Shown one piece after another: positions 24,495-34,608 of a stretch of 64,000 nt of DNA; position 1 is the first letter of the stretch; each line of letters starts with the position of its first letter. Position numbers and translations under genes: made by a program. The notes below the pieces were generated by a model. The model did no database searches, had not been told where the DNA came from, and saw nothing but the letters and a program-made list of their open reading frames with translations. The stretch is taken from positions 868,001-932,000 of the forward strand of contig NZ_FNWL01000001.1 in the NCBI RefSeq assembly GCF_900108095.1, read 5' to 3'. This DNA comes from Natronorubrum sediminis. GTDB taxonomy: Archaea > Halobacteriota > Halobacteria > Halobacteriales > Natrialbaceae.

Positions 24495-26176
24495 CAGTGA
24501 GTAACCTCCGTTTCCGTATCGTTCGTCGTGTCGCCGTTCGCTTCCGTCTCGTCCGCTCCGTCCCCGGCGATTGCCTCGATGAGACCGAGGAACGGCGGAC
24601 TCGGCTGGCCGGGTCGGGACGTGTACTCGGGGTGGAACTGCGTCCCGAGGAAGTAGGGGTGGTCCTCGAGTTCGAGGATCTCCATTCGGTTTCCTGCCGT
24701 CCCCGAGAACGTCAGCGGTTCGTCCTCGAAGTCATCGAAGTACTCCGGATTGACCTCGTATCGGTGGCGGTGGCGCTCCGTACAGGACGTGTCGTCGTAG
24801 AGGTCGTAGGCGAGCGTCTCAGGTTCGATCACGGTCGTGTGCTCGCCGAGACGCATCGTCCCGCCCATGTCCTCGACTTCGTACTGTTCGGGCAGAATGT
24901 CGATAATCGGATGTGGTGTATCCTCGACCATTTCGGCCGAGTGAGCGTCCTCGAGTCCCAGCACGTTCCGGGCGTACTCGACGACGGCCATCTGGAAGCC
25001 AAGACAGAGCCCGAGGAACGGAACGTCGTGCTCGCGGGCGTAGCGAACGGCCTCGATTTTGCCCTCCGAACCGCGCATGCCGAAGCCACCGGGGACGATA
25101 ACGCCCTCCATTCCCTCGAGTTGGCCGTCGTGGCCGTCGGCCATCTCGTCGGCCGACACCCAGTGGACGTTCACATCGACACCGACCTCGAAGCCGGCGT
25201 GTTTCAGCGACTCGTGGATGGACATGTAGGCGTCCTCGAGGTCGTACTTTCCGACGAGTGCGACATCCACGTTCCCGTCTTTCTCGGTCGTGACGATCTC
25301 GCGCCAGTCGTTCGTTCGCTCGCCGGTCGCCAGCGCCTCGTCGGCCATCCCGAAGTGCTCTAAGACGTACTGGTCGAGTCCTTCCTCTTCGACCATCAGC
25401 GGGACGTGATAGACGTCCTCGACGTCGGGGTTCGAGAACACCGCGTCGGTCGGGATGTCACAGAACAGCGCGATCTTCTCTTTCGTCTCGGGGTCGAGTC
25501 GATCCTCACAGCGGCCGACGATGATGTCCGGCTGGAGACCGATCGAACGGACCTCCTTGACGGAGTGTTGGGTCGGTTTCGTCTTCTGCTCGCCGTTTTT
25601 CGAGTAGGGCACGAGGGTGACGTGCGTGAAGAGGACGTTCTCCTCGGGTTCCTCGTGGGCGAACTGGCGCAAGGCCTCGAGGTAGGGCATCCCCTCGATG
25701 TCACCGACGGTGCCACCGACTTCGATGATGCAGACGTCGGTTCCCTCGGCGGCTTCCCGAATGCGCCGTTTGATGTCGTCGGTGATGTGCGGGATAATCT
25801 GGACGGTTTTCCCGAGATAGTCGCCCGCACGCTCCTTCTCGATGACGTGTTGGTACGTCTTCCCGGTGGTGATGTTGTGGTCCGAGGTCATGTCGATATC
25901 GAGGAAGCGCTCGTAGTTCCCCAGATCGAGGTCGACCTCGCCGCCGTCCTCGAGGACGTACACCTCTCCGTGTTGGTACGGATTCATCGTCCCCGCGTCG
26001 ACGTTGAGATACGGGTCGATCTTCACGGCAGTCACGTCGAACCCGGCCGTTTTGAGGAGTCGGCCGGTGCTCGCGGCCGTGATCCCCTTGCCGAGTCCCG
26101 ACATCACGCCGCCGGTGACGAAGATGAACTTGTTCCCCAGGGAAGGGTCATAATGAGTGTCCGATTCCGTCGGCAT
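24494..26176 (-). CDS. pyrG: CTP synthase (glutamine-hydrolysing)
   Basis: 560 residues from ATG 26176 ([31 protein letters not shown]); the open frame extends upstream without coding character. Converts UTP to CTP. The amidoligase domain (~15-275) has the P-loop [48 protein letters not shown] and [20 protein letters not shown]. The GATase domain (~300-545) has [13 protein letters not shown], the nucleophile Cys in [14 protein letters not shown], and [20 protein letters not shown] with His and Glu. It heads the operon pyrG-guaAb-23251. Confidence 0.97.
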   Translation of the reverse strand: MPTESDTHYDPSLGNKFIFVTGGVMSGLGKGITAASTGRLLKTAGFDVTAVKIDPYLNVDAGTMNPYQHGEVYVLEDGGEVDLDLGNYERFLDIDMTSDHNITTGKTYQHVIEKERAGDYLGKTVQIIPHITDDIKRRIREAAEGTDVCIIEVGGTVGDIEGMPYLEALRQFAHEEPEENVLFTHVTLVPYSKNGEQKTKPTQHSVKEVRSIGLQPDIIVGRCEDRLDPETKEKIALFCDIPTDAVFSNPDVEDVYHVPLMVEEEGLDQYVLEHFGMADEALATGERTNDWREIVTTEKDGNVDVALVGKYDLEDAYMSIHESLKHAGFEVGVDVNVHWVSADEMADGHDGQLEGMEGVIVPGGFGMRGSEGKIEAVRYAREHDVPFLGLCLGFQMAVVEYARNVLGLEDAHSAEMVEDTPHPIIDILPEQYEVEDMGGTMRLGEHTTVIEPETLAYDLYDDTSCTERHRHRYEVNPEYFDDFEDEPLTFSGTAGNRMEILELEDHPYFLGTQFHPEYTSRPGQPSPPFLGLIEAIAGDGADETEANGDTTNDTETEVTH

Positions 26177-26315
26177 ACCGAGTGTCCGCGTGAGCGGTTG
26201 AAAACGATTTCGGGACCGGTCTGCCTCGAGACGGACTAGCACCCCTCGATCGAGATGCCGACGAACTCCACCAGCGAGACCGAACCGCGGTGTGACGGCG
26301 AAATCGCTCGAGGGG

Positions 26316-26666
26316 TTAGGAACTCTCGGCGCGTACGTCGACGATTTCGGCGTGCTCGAGGGTCGTCGTTTCCGCACCCAATTGCAACTGGATTGACCGC
26401 CCGGGGAGGTCCCGTTCGTCCGCATCGATCGACTCCTGCGAGACGGAGATGGCAGTGACGCCGTCGACCGTGATTGAGCGTCGCTGGATCGGATCATCCT
26501 CGTATTCGACGGTCTCCCACGTCTCGACGTCCAGTTCGTCCATCTCGGTGCCGAAGTAGTCCTCCGCGTCCGGATTGACCGAGTCCTCGGTTTGGGACTC
26601 GCCGGTCGTTCGGTTGTCGTCGAACTGCACCTCCTCGTGTTTGTACTGGGTCAAGCGTGCGAACAT
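26316..26666 (-). CDS. acidic haloarchaeal protein of unknown function
   Basis: 116 residues from [17 protein letters not shown]; a Met eight codons further upstream (26690) is also in frame. Predicted as a small beta-rich domain: [65 protein letters not shown]. Acidic composition and codon bias are those of a real gene, but no family was recognised. It is divergent from the membrane protein at 26846 (180-bp spacer) and follows pyrG's upstream region in the same direction. Confidence 0.68.
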   Translation of the reverse strand: MFARLTQYKHEEVQFDDNRTTGESQTEDSVNPDAEDYFGTEMDELDVETWETVEYEDDPIQRRSITVDGVTAISVSQESIDADERDLPGRSIQLQLGAETTTLEHAEIVDVRAESS

Positions 26667-26845
26667 GCGACGAGCCACCACGAACAGCATGTTAATCCTT
26701 GCTGGGGTTCGGAGTCATTCGTGACCGATCTCGGTCGACCGACACGACTGCTCGCAGACGACAGCGGCGGCGTTCGCTCGATCACCACCGAGATGAACGA
26801 TAGCAGACAGAATCGTTTAGTAACAGTGTCACATCTTTTCGGTAG

Positions 26846-27754
26846 ATGCTCTCCCGCGAGCGACAGTCCGTCCCCAAACCCGCCGGGAGCGACGGTATCG
26901 ACCTCGGTTTCAAGGTCGGTATCGGCTTCTACCTCGGCCTCGTCGTCGCGGGATTCGCGACGGTCGGTGGGATTGCCGCTGACGCCTCGACGGCGACGCT
27001 CCTCGCAACCGCACCAAGCACGGTTACCGGCGTCTTGCTCGTAACCCTCGTCTTCGGGAATCGACTCGAGGGCGTCCCCGAACGACTCGGCCAGAACCGT
27101 CTCCGGCGATCGCTCTGGTACGTTCCAGCGATGGCGTTCGCGGGAGTGCCACTCGGTGCGTGGCTGGGACAGATTAGCCTCTCTCCGCAACTCGTCGCGA
27201 CCGCGGTCGGATTCGCGATAATTACGATCGCGATCGCGATTGGCCTCTCCCAGATGACTCGCAACCGATACATTGCAGCGGTAACTGGCGAGCCGACTAT
27301 CGAGTGGACCTGGCAGACCACACGATTCGACGGTCCTGGCTGGAGTATCGCGATCGCCGGTTCCGGCGTCTTGTTCGTACTCACTGGTCTCCAGGCAGCG
27401 TTTTCGGAGGGGGGATCCGGGGCGCGCCTTCTCGGTTATGGCTCGATTCTCCTCTTGTTGTGGGTCGGACAGCGCCGCGAGTGGGGCGCTTTCGAACAGC
27501 CGGAAGCCGACTCTCGATGGGGCGGGGCCACGCTTCAGGCATACGACGCCGGCCTCGTCGTCGATCGATTCAACTCCAAGCTGATCCCGTGGGATCGAAT
27601 TGGCACGATCGAGCTGACCGACGAGGAACTCGTCATTGAGCGCAATCGCTGGTTCGACGTTCGCTGTGACCAAGAAGAAATCGACGATCCCGAGGGTGTA
27701 CTCGAGGGGGTCGAACGCGTTCGCTCACGCGAGATCGACGCGCCGCGCCAATAG
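26846..27754 (+). CDS. membrane protein with C-terminal PH-like domain
   Basis: 302 residues. The first ~200 hold about six hydrophobic helices (GFKVGIGFYLGLVVAGFATVGGIAA, TGVLLVTLVFG, SLWYVPAMAFAGVPLGAWLG, VATAVGFAIITIAIAIGL, WSIAIAGSGVLFVLTGLQAA, YGSILLLLWVG). Residues ~215-295 (ATLQAYDAGLVVDRFNSKLIPWDRIGTIELTDEELVIERNRWFDVRCDQEEIDDPEGVLEGVERV) resemble bacterial-type PH/YdbT-like beta domains, often found attached to membrane helices. Function unknown. Ends 80 bp before the cyclophilin-like gene. Confidence 0.75.
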   Translation: MLSRERQSVPKPAGSDGIDLGFKVGIGFYLGLVVAGFATVGGIAADASTATLLATAPSTVTGVLLVTLVFGNRLEGVPERLGQNRLRRSLWYVPAMAFAGVPLGAWLGQISLSPQLVATAVGFAIITIAIAIGLSQMTRNRYIAAVTGEPTIEWTWQTTRFDGPGWSIAIAGSGVLFVLTGLQAAFSEGGSGARLLGYGSILLLLWVGQRREWGAFEQPEADSRWGGATLQAYDAGLVVDRFNSKLIPWDRIGTIELTDEELVIERNRWFDVRCDQEEIDDPEGVLEGVERVRSREIDAPRQ

Positions 27755-27834
27755 ATCCAGTAGACCTCGGAATCGTTGCTAACGGACCCAACGCACCACG
27801 GACACTGAAGTATCGACGGCGTCTGGCACAGCGT

Positions 27835-28215
27835 ATGGCCGACCTCACCGTCTTCGTCGACGATCACGCCCTCGAGGCGACCTGGACCGGCGACGCGCCG
27901 AAAACGCAGGCTGCACTCGACGCCGTACTCCCCGTCGGTGGCGATGCCGTCCGCTGGGGCGACGAGCTCTATATCGATGTCGCACTCGACGTACCGCCGG
28001 AAAACGCTCGAGACGTCGTTCCCGAGGGTGCACTCGCCTACTGGCCGGCGGGCGACAAACTGTGTCTGTTCTGGGGCCCGACTCCCGCCAGTGAAACCGA
28101 CGAACCACGCGCCGCCGCACCGGTGTCCGTCGTCGCACGACTCGAGGACGCGTCGGCGCTCGCCGGAGTCGAGGGCGGGGCGCGTCTCCGCCTCGAGTCA
28201 CGAACCGAGTGCTGA
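27835..28215 (+). CDS. cyclophilin-like (TM1367-type) domain protein
   Basis: 126 residues. The segment ADLTVFVDDHALEATWTGDAPKTQAALDAVLPVGGDAVRWGDELYIDV...ARDVVPEGALAYWPAGDKLCLFWGPTPASETDEPRAAAPVSVVARLED is typical of the archaeal/bacterial cyclophilin-fold family (TM1367-like), with the GDELYF-type strand, WPxGxxLCLFWGPTP and a central variable loop. Peptidyl-prolyl isomerase activity has not been shown for this subfamily, so the role is open. Cytoplasmic, no signal. Confidence 0.8.
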   Translation: MADLTVFVDDHALEATWTGDAPKTQAALDAVLPVGGDAVRWGDELYIDVALDVPPENARDVVPEGALAYWPAGDKLCLFWGPTPASETDEPRAAAPVSVVARLEDASALAGVEGGARLRLESRTEC

Positions 28216-28325
28216 CTCGCGACGAACGTGAACCCCTTCCGATCCGCTCAATCGGTTTCTGGCTCGGTTTCCAACACTCGAGTGTCGAGAAGAAGCGAGG
28301 AGATGCGAGGAGAAGCGAAACGAGG

Positions 28326-29282
28326 TTAGACTCCGTCGGATTGCTGCGCTGGCGACTCTGGTGAGTGGCGGTCGTCGTCTACCGATTGGGAAACGAATTC
28401 AGTTGGATCAATGTCGCCGAATTCCTCGGGTAAGGGCTTCCCGGTTGCGTGGTAGTACAGCGCCGTTTTTGCGACGCCGGTTGCAGCCTGATACGTCGCC
28501 AATGCGATTCCGACGAGGACGAGCGTTGGTGCAGCCGTTATCGTGAGCACGGTTCCCGGTTCCTCGAGCAAAAGTGCCGGCGCACCGATCCCGACGAATC
28601 CGATGATCGCGATCAACGGAAACATCACGAGCCCAACTCCGAGGTTGATCACGGCTGCCTCGCCCCAGGTCTGACGGAATATCTCGAGACTGTTTCGAAC
28701 TGATTCGCGGAGACCACCTTCTTGAAAGACGATCACGGGAACGATGAAAAACGTCATCGCAGACCACGCGAATCCGAGCGTGGATTGGACGAACCGAGAG
28801 CCACGCCCCGTCCGATTTTCGAGGATCCGAATAACCATTCCGACGACCGCACCGACGCCACCCCACGCGAGAATCGTTCGTTTCGCACCCCACGCCCCCG
28901 CGAGTCCGTCGCGGACTCCCGTCTGTTCGTCTGTGAAGATGTTCCCGACGGAGTGGACCAGTGTGGCGCTGAAAAACGTCGCGACGGAGGACGTAATGAA
29001 CAAGAACACCGCGGACGAGGCGAACAACACTGCCATCGCAACGTCGTCGGCCGTGCCTTCGGGGAGTGACACGAATGACTCGAGTGCTGCGAGCGCGTAT
29101 CCCGCGGCGATCAACGCGACGAAAATCCCACCGAGGATGATACCGAGACCGACGACCCACGTTAGACCGTACAAGATCGGAAAGGCGAACAACCACTTTC
29201 GTTGTCGAAGCGTCCGAAACGAACCGCGCGTGATAGCGACACCCATTCGCAACCGGTCTCGAAGGGATAATTGAGCAGCCAT
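28326..29282 (-). CDS. DUF6159-type polytopic membrane protein
   Basis: 318 residues with about six or seven TM helices. It begins RLRMGVAITRGSFRTLRQRKWLFAFPILYGLTWVVGLGIILGGIFVAL, a layout I associate with DUF6159 (N-terminal GxxxxxxSxxxLxxxxxLxxFP then helices). The mid part (SALTFFIVPVIVFQEGGLRESVRNSLEIFRQTWGEAAVINLGVGL) has a conserved-looking EGGLRESVRNS loop. A hydrophilic C-terminal tail follows. Function unknown. Upstream is A+T-rich (TTTACATTTAATG about 20-30 bases before the ATG), which likely is its promoter. Confidence 0.75.
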   Translation of the reverse strand: MAAQLSLRDRLRMGVAITRGSFRTLRQRKWLFAFPILYGLTWVVGLGIILGGIFVALIAAGYALAALESFVSLPEGTADDVAMAVLFASSAVFLFITSSVATFFSATLVHSVGNIFTDEQTGVRDGLAGAWGAKRTILAWGGVGAVVGMVIRILENRTGRGSRFVQSTLGFAWSAMTFFIVPVIVFQEGGLRESVRNSLEIFRQTWGEAAVINLGVGLVMFPLIAIIGFVGIGAPALLLEEPGTVLTITAAPTLVLVGIALATYQAATGVAKTALYYHATGKPLPEEFGDIDPTEFVSQSVDDDRHSPESPAQQSDGV

Positions 29283-29384
29283 AATTAATTTTCACACATT
29301 AAATGTAAAAGCTTACTTGTTTTGGCACCGGTTTGATGCTTGAGCGTCGATTACGAGCGCAAAAGTAGATATGGGCTGTATCGT

Positions 29385-30497
29385 TCAATTCGATCCAGAC
29401 TTTCGAATCCGACGAATTCGTGGAAGACGTAACCGATTTCGCTCGAGCGCACCGAGTTTTTGTGCGGCGATGTAGACGAGTAACGCGCCGAAGAACGTCG
29501 CCCAGAGCAGTAGGAGGTGCCACGCGAGCGTGTTACCAATATCGTATCCGAGCACTCGGAGAGCCTCATCGAAGCGCTCGAGTGGGTACAATACGGCCGG
29601 ATGAACGACGTAAATGCCGACAGCGTACTTCCCCCAGGATGGCAACGGCGTTCCCTTTCCCAGGTTCGGTCGCGAGAGGAGGTACATAAACAAGAAGAAC
29701 GTGGCTAACGCGGTGCCGATCGTATAGCTCGAGACGTACACCTCCTGTGTGATCGCATCGCCCGTGAGCACGTATCCGAGCACGTATCGCTCGCCGACGT
29801 GGACGGCGGTGAACAGCACGGTCAACCCGAGGTAGATCGTGCTGTGATCTCGGCGCGGAGTCAACCCCCGCGAGTAGATGACGTATCCGAGACTCGTGTA
29901 GAAGAACCCGAAGAATACGGCGTCTCGCACCTCGAGTGGAATATCGACGAACATCGTGTAACTCGCTCCCAACAATCCGACGAGGTGAACGGCGATCGAA
30001 ATGGGAAGCAGATACGCGGTTTTGTCCGTTCGAACGAAACCGTAGACGAACGCCAGCGAGAACGCCAATGCCGGGAGGAACCACAAAATGACGGACACCG
30101 AGTCTCCGTAATAGAGCAATCCGAGTGGCGAGATGAATCCCGCGAACTCACTGAAAAGAACGTCGAGGACGTACGGATTGTCGACCCCCGTTTCGATGGC
30201 AGCGCCAGCCAGAAACACCGGCGCGGCGAGTAACAGCCCGAACACGTAGAGGGAGGCGATAGTCACCATTCGGTCGACCAAGTAGGCCTTGGGGTCTCCA
30301 TGCATCGTTTTGAGCGCGAAGAGGTACCCCGAGGTCATGAAGAAAAACGGAACGACGAATCGCCCAGCCGAATCGATCACGAAGTTCGCGACGTTGCCGT
30401 ACGCGCCGAGGCCCCTGAAGAGATTCGTGTGAATCGCGACGACGAACACCATCGCGACGATCCGCATCGAATCCAGACTGTAGATTCGACTGGCCAT
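29385..30497 (-). CDS. membrane O-acyltransferase (acyltransferase_3 family)
   Basis: 370 residues from MASRIYSLDSMRIVAMVFVVAIHTNLF (ATG 30497); a Met eight codons earlier is in frame. About ten TM helices. The family hallmarks are the early R in SMRIVAM with the His in AIHTNLF, FVVPFFFMTSGYLFALK (TM with SGY), and WFLPALAFSLAF; the C-terminus has GIYVVHPAVLYPLERF. Members acylate sugars of surface polysaccharides, glycolipids or glycoproteins from acyl-CoA. The substrate here is unknown; no glycan locus adjoins. Codon use is slightly more A+T-rich than neighbours. Confidence 0.85.
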   Translation of the reverse strand: MASRIYSLDSMRIVAMVFVVAIHTNLFRGLGAYGNVANFVIDSAGRFVVPFFFMTSGYLFALKTMHGDPKAYLVDRMVTIASLYVFGLLLAAPVFLAGAAIETGVDNPYVLDVLFSEFAGFISPLGLLYYGDSVSVILWFLPALAFSLAFVYGFVRTDKTAYLLPISIAVHLVGLLGASYTMFVDIPLEVRDAVFFGFFYTSLGYVIYSRGLTPRRDHSTIYLGLTVLFTAVHVGERYVLGYVLTGDAITQEVYVSSYTIGTALATFFLFMYLLSRPNLGKGTPLPSWGKYAVGIYVVHPAVLYPLERFDEALRVLGYDIGNTLAWHLLLLWATFFGALLVYIAAQKLGALERNRLRLPRIRRIRKSGSN

Positions 30498-30726
30498 TGC
30501 CCGAGGCCATTTCGGTAGCACCTATGATTCTTTTGGATCGTCTGGTTATCGTATAGTTCAATCATGTGTTCGTCCCGAATAGTACAATACGGAGACAGTA
30601 TGTCGACTATCGTTTCGGATAGGCTCAATTATTCAACTCGAAAGTATGCGCCGTTATCGGGATCGAATCGAGGCAAAATCGCACAAACTCGAGTTGAGAC
30701 GCGTCAATCCAGTTGAAGACGGTCGG

Positions 30727-32526
30727 TTACTTGCCCCAGAACGGGTCGCGACTGCGTTGTTTGTCGAGGTACATGTTCAGCGCCTCGAGTTCGTCGCCGG
30801 GAATTTCGCTGGTCAACTCCTGTTCTAAGATCTTCGCGTGTTTCTCCGGAATTTCGATCCAGAGTTCGTCGTCCTCTTCGATCTGGCGGCCAACAGTGGG
30901 GCCGTCGATAGCGACCGAGACGCGGTTTCCGGCGCGGGCCTCGTCGACGTCCTCGCCCTGTTCTTGAATGCCTTTGACCTGACCGACGCGTTCTGGCTCG
31001 TTGTTCTCGTATTTGACGACGTTCGCATTGTTCTGGACGGTTCCCGAGTTCACCTCGACGCCGACGACGGCGGGGTCGTTCTGACGGAAGGTGTGATCCG
31101 GCAGGATGCGGAATCGTGCCGGTCGCACGATGTTCTCGAGAATGGTGTCTTGTTGTTCGCGCTCGAGTTCGTCGACGAACTCCTCGTACTCCTCGATGAG
31201 TTGGTAGATCACGTCGTCCGTGAAAATCCGCACGTCGTCGTTCTCGGCGCGCTGGTCGGCATCACCGAGCACGTCGACGTTGAAGCCGAGGATGACCTGC
31301 TGTTTCTGGTCTTCTGCGGTGGAGGCGACCGACACGTCCCGCGGTGCGACATCACCGACTTCCGCGCGGACGATGGGAAGTTCAGTCTCCTCGAGTGCGT
31401 CGGCCATGGCCTCGAGACTGCCGAGCGTATCGGCTTTGACGACGACGCCCTGCTCGTCGGTATCGACGGCGATATCCGCGAGTTCGGCTTCGACTTCGTC
31501 GACGACGTCCTCGAGTGGACGGTCACGGACGACACGGACTGGTGCACCGGCCATGGCGTCTGCAAGGTCGGGCGCGGCAACTTTGATCCCCGTCGCCGCC
31601 GAGACCGACTCGACCTTTTCGAACCGACTCTCGGTTCGAATTTCCGCGAGCGGACGGGGTTGGAGCAAAGCCCGGACATCGGTGACGATCGGATCGTTTT
31701 GCCCACCGACGACGAGCGTATCGTCGTCCCGAATCGTTCCGTCGTAGAGGACGGTGTCGATGGTCGTTCCGAAGCCTTTCTCCTCTTTGACCTCGAGGAC
31801 GGTCCCGACGCCGGGGCCGGTGACGTCGATTTCCATCTCCTCTTTCATGTAGCGCTGGGAGAGTCCCATCATCACCGTCAGGAGGTCGGGGACGCCCTCG
31901 CCAGTCATCGCTGAGACGGGGACGACGCCGACGTTGCGCTGGAAGTTCTGGACCCGCCAGTACAGGTCCGCAGAGAGGTCCTCGTCACTGAGGTTACCGA
32001 TGATCTCGTAGAGACTCTCGTCGAGGCGAGAGCGAACGCGATCCGACTGGGACTCGTACGTCTCGGTGATCGGCGCGTCCTCGGTCGCGTTCCAACCCGG
32101 AACGGTATCGATCTTGTTCGCCGCGACGATAAACGGTGTCTGGGAGCGTTTGAGGATTTCGAGGGCCTCGAGTGTCTGTGGCTGGAAGCCGTCGTTGACG
32201 TCGACGACGAGGATAGCGATGTCGGCGAGGGCACCGCCGCGAGAGCGAAGCGTCGTGAAGGAGTGATGGCCCGGCGTGTCGATAAAGAGGAGGCCGGGCA
32301 GGTCGAAGTCGTCGGGATCGACGAGATCACCTGCAATCGAAGAGATGATATCCAGCGGGACGGCTGTTGCGCCGATGTGCTGGGTGATCGCTCCTGCTTC
32401 GCCCTCGATAACCGCAGAGCCACGGATTTTGTCGAGGAGACTGGTCTTGCCGTGATCGACGTGTCCGAGGACGGCGACGATCGGTGTTCTGAGAGATGTT
32501 GGGTCGCGCGTATCCGTATTCGACAT
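30727..32526 (-). CDS. infB: translation initiation factor aIF5B (IF-2)
   Basis: 599 residues, the usual archaeal length. GTPase that places initiator tRNA and promotes subunit joining. G-domain: VAVLGHVDHGKTSLLDKIRG (G1), DTPGHHSFTTLRSRGG (G3), VAANKIDTVPGW (G4). Domains II-IV follow: RPARFRILPDHTFRQNDPAVVGVEVNSG near residue 475, typical of the archaeal/eukaryal C-terminal beta barrels. No intein. Transcribed divergently from PRC-barrel/nob1. Confidence 0.97.
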   Translation of the reverse strand: MSNTDTRDPTSLRTPIVAVLGHVDHGKTSLLDKIRGSAVIEGEAGAITQHIGATAVPLDIISSIAGDLVDPDDFDLPGLLFIDTPGHHSFTTLRSRGGALADIAILVVDVNDGFQPQTLEALEILKRSQTPFIVAANKIDTVPGWNATEDAPITETYESQSDRVRSRLDESLYEIIGNLSDEDLSADLYWRVQNFQRNVGVVPVSAMTGEGVPDLLTVMMGLSQRYMKEEMEIDVTGPGVGTVLEVKEEKGFGTTIDTVLYDGTIRDDDTLVVGGQNDPIVTDVRALLQPRPLAEIRTESRFEKVESVSAATGIKVAAPDLADAMAGAPVRVVRDRPLEDVVDEVEAELADIAVDTDEQGVVVKADTLGSLEAMADALEETELPIVRAEVGDVAPRDVSVASTAEDQKQQVILGFNVDVLGDADQRAENDDVRIFTDDVIYQLIEEYEEFVDELEREQQDTILENIVRPARFRILPDHTFRQNDPAVVGVEVNSGTVQNNANVVKYENNEPERVGQVKGIQEQGEDVDEARAGNRVSVAIDGPTVGRQIEEDDELWIEIPEKHAKILEQELTSEIPGDELEALNMYLDKQRSRDPFWGK

Positions 32527-32675
32527 GGTGAACCACCCGAGAAGGTCTTATCTAACGCGTCGGGAGAGCGGTAGTTAAACCCATCGTCATCGACCCTCGA
32601 GTCGCTCCTCGAGCGGTAGTGGAGCGTTCGTGTGAGAGACGATCCACCTGTGACGACACCCCACCAACCCCGTGA

Positions 32676-32684
32676 TTTTTAATA
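32676..32684 (+). promoter_or_regulatory. TATA box of the PRC-barrel gene
   Basis: TTTTTAATA at 32676-32684 ends 24 bases before the ATG at 32709. This spacing implies transcription starting at or next to the start codon, so the gene is probably leaderless. nob1, five bases downstream, would share the promoter. Confidence 0.6.
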
Positions 32685-32708
32685 CCGACTAGGTAAATAC
32701 TGGTACAC

Positions 32709-32954
32709 ATGAGCGATATACTCGCTGAGAATCTCTCGGGGAAGTCCGTCATGGGGTCTGACGGAACTGAACTGGGATTGCTCTACAACATTACGATGGA
32801 CCTCAAGTCCGGACAACTGAACGATCTCGTCATCGAACCCGACGAAGAACTTCCCGTCCGGTCGATCGACTTCAGTCGCGACGATGAGGGTCGGTTCCTC
32901 GTCCCCGTGAGCCGTGTCCAAGCGGTTAAAGATTACATTGTGGTCCAGCGATAA
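32709..32954 (+). CDS. PRC-barrel domain protein
   Basis: 81 residues, entirely one PRC-barrel: LAENLSGKSVMGSDGTELGLLYNITMDLKSGQLNDLVIEPDEELPVRSIDFSRDDEGRFLVPVSRVQAVKDYIVVQR. In archaea, such short proteins are found beside RNA-processing and translation genes, and the PRC-barrel of RimM assists ribosome assembly. The stop lies four bases before the nob1 ATG, so the pair is co-transcribed; a role in ribosome maturation is inference from the neighbour. Confidence 0.92.
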   Translation: MSDILAENLSGKSVMGSDGTELGLLYNITMDLKSGQLNDLVIEPDEELPVRSIDFSRDDEGRFLVPVSRVQAVKDYIVVQR

Positions 32955-32958
32955 CGGT

Positions 32959-33417
32959 ATGTACATTCTCGACTCCTCGGCGTTTATCCACGACTTCCAC
33001 ACGACAGAACAGACTGCAACGATCCCGCTCGTCCGCGAGGAACTCGAGGACGAGAGCGCCTACCGATTCGACGCGATGGAAGGCTCTGGGATGCACATTC
33101 ACATTCCGAACGAAGATACCACCGAAAAGGTCCGACGGGCGGCCAAAGAGTCCGGCGACCTCGACGTGCTCTCGGACACCGACATTCGACTCGTCGCGGC
33201 GAGTTTCGAACTCGACGGAACGCTCGTGACCGACGACTACGCGATGCAAAACGTTGCCGAGAAACTCAACGTCGCCGTCGAAGTGATCGCTCGCGATGGC
33301 ATCGAAGAGCAACGTCACTGGCACTACCAGTGTCAGGGCTGTGGTCGCGAGTTCGACGAGCAAAAAGATCGCTGTCCGATCTGTGGCTCGGAACTGGCCC
33401 GTAAGAACCCGTCGTAA
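32959..33417 (+). CDS. nob1: rRNA maturation endonuclease Nob1
   Basis: 152 residues from ATG 32959 (MYILDSSAFIHDF); an earlier in-frame Met lies inside the PRC gene. PIN domain ~1-110 with acidic residues in ILDSSAFI, an internal Glu (VREELED) and LSDTDIRLVAASFEL...LVTDDYAMQNVAEKL. C-terminal zinc ribbon CQGCGREFDEQKDRCPICGSEL (two CxxC). Cleaves the 3' end of pre-16S rRNA. The length fits archaeal Nob1. PRC-nob1 divergent from infB is a familiar haloarchaeal arrangement. Confidence 0.94.
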   Translation: MYILDSSAFIHDFHTTEQTATIPLVREELEDESAYRFDAMEGSGMHIHIPNEDTTEKVRRAAKESGDLDVLSDTDIRLVAASFELDGTLVTDDYAMQNVAEKLNVAVEVIARDGIEEQRHWHYQCQGCGREFDEQKDRCPICGSELARKNPS

Positions 33418-33432
33418 GAGTCCTCCGTCTTC

Positions 33433-34551
33433 TCACAAAACGACGAACGAGACGACGACGGCGTTGTAACAGCCGTGTGCGAGCGCCGGAACCAGGAGGT
33501 TCTCCGTCCGCACGTAGAGCCAGCCCAGAATCAACGAGAGCACGAAGAGTAACGACAGACTCGCGAGTATTTCTCCCGCACCCGCGGTCGCGTACGCGAT
33601 GATGTGGACTACCGTGAACACGACGCTCGCGACGACGACCGCACCGGCCCGCGAGAACCTGCCGTAGAGGGACTTCTGAACGACGTTTCGATAGAGGAGT
33701 TCCTCGAACGGCCCGACGATCAACACCATCGCTGGGACGATGATCACCAGCAAGGACGGGTTCTCGAGAATGTCCTGTGTCAGTGAGTGCTCGGAGCCTT
33801 CGATACCGGCGAAGGTCATCAATGCGGAGGCACCGATGTTCACGCCGATAATGAGGAGAGAACCGACAACGATCCAGGCGACCGTCCAGCGCGTCGGCCA
33901 CTCGAGGTCGATGAACGACCAGTCGTGCTCGCGATAAGCGAGGTAGCCGGCGGCGACGGCACCGAGGCCGACGCCGGTCGCGAGGTACTCGAGGGTCATT
34001 TGCTGTGTCGCCGTGGGTTCGCCGACGACGAGCATGATCGGCAACTCGAGAAAGAGGTAGGCGATGGACATTCCAAAGAGCCCGACGACGGCGAGTGCGA
34101 TCATCTCGACTGTCAGGGTCAGCCGGCCGACCAGTTCACGCCCCGAGAGATGGGCGTATTCGGCGACGCCGACACCGACGACCCCTGCGCCGACGAAAAA
34201 CGCCGCGAACAGCGACGAGACGGACCACTCGAGACCGGGGAGGACGACCGAGCCGAGCGTCCCCTGCATGATCGCGAAGGCCGAGAGCGCGACGACCAGC
34301 AGGCTCGAGCCAGCGCCGATGGGGCCCGCGACGGCTCGCTCGAGGAAGCCGTACCGACTGGCGAGAAAGGCACCGGTCGCCACGAGTGCGCCAACTGCCC
34401 CACCCCAGAGCACCGCACTCTCGGGTCCGCGAGTGAGTGAGAGCAAGAGGAAACCGAGGGTAACGGCCGAGAGAACGGCCCCCAGCGACGAAACGACGGC
34501 TGCGGACGCCGGTTCGTCGCCGTTGTCGACACGCTGAACGGATTCGCTCAT
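33433..34551 (-). CDS. CPBP family intramembrane metalloprotease
   Basis: 372 residues, about ten TM helices, longer than the CPBP protein at 6501-7271 by an N-terminal membrane region. Catalytic block: VGPFEELLYRNVVQKSLYGRFSRAGA (EExxxR), VVFTVVHIIAYATAG (His), and the C-terminal LLVPALAHGCYNAVVVSF (His, Asn). Membrane-embedded protease; substrate unknown. It ends 15 bp from nob1 (convergent). Its upstream region contains a 32-bp tandem repeat. Confidence 0.88.
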   Translation of the reverse strand: MSESVQRVDNGDEPASAAVVSSLGAVLSAVTLGFLLLSLTRGPESAVLWGGAVGALVATGAFLASRYGFLERAVAGPIGAGSSLLVVALSAFAIMQGTLGSVVLPGLEWSVSSLFAAFFVGAGVVGVGVAEYAHLSGRELVGRLTLTVEMIALAVVGLFGMSIAYLFLELPIMLVVGEPTATQQMTLEYLATGVGLGAVAAGYLAYREHDWSFIDLEWPTRWTVAWIVVGSLLIIGVNIGASALMTFAGIEGSEHSLTQDILENPSLLVIIVPAMVLIVGPFEELLYRNVVQKSLYGRFSRAGAVVVASVVFTVVHIIAYATAGAGEILASLSLLFVLSLILGWLYVRTENLLVPALAHGCYNAVVVSFVVL

Positions 34552-34608
34552 ACGTGGACTTTCGAGTGCGGACCCAAAGGCGAATCGAATTGTGCAACCG
34601 AGACGGTG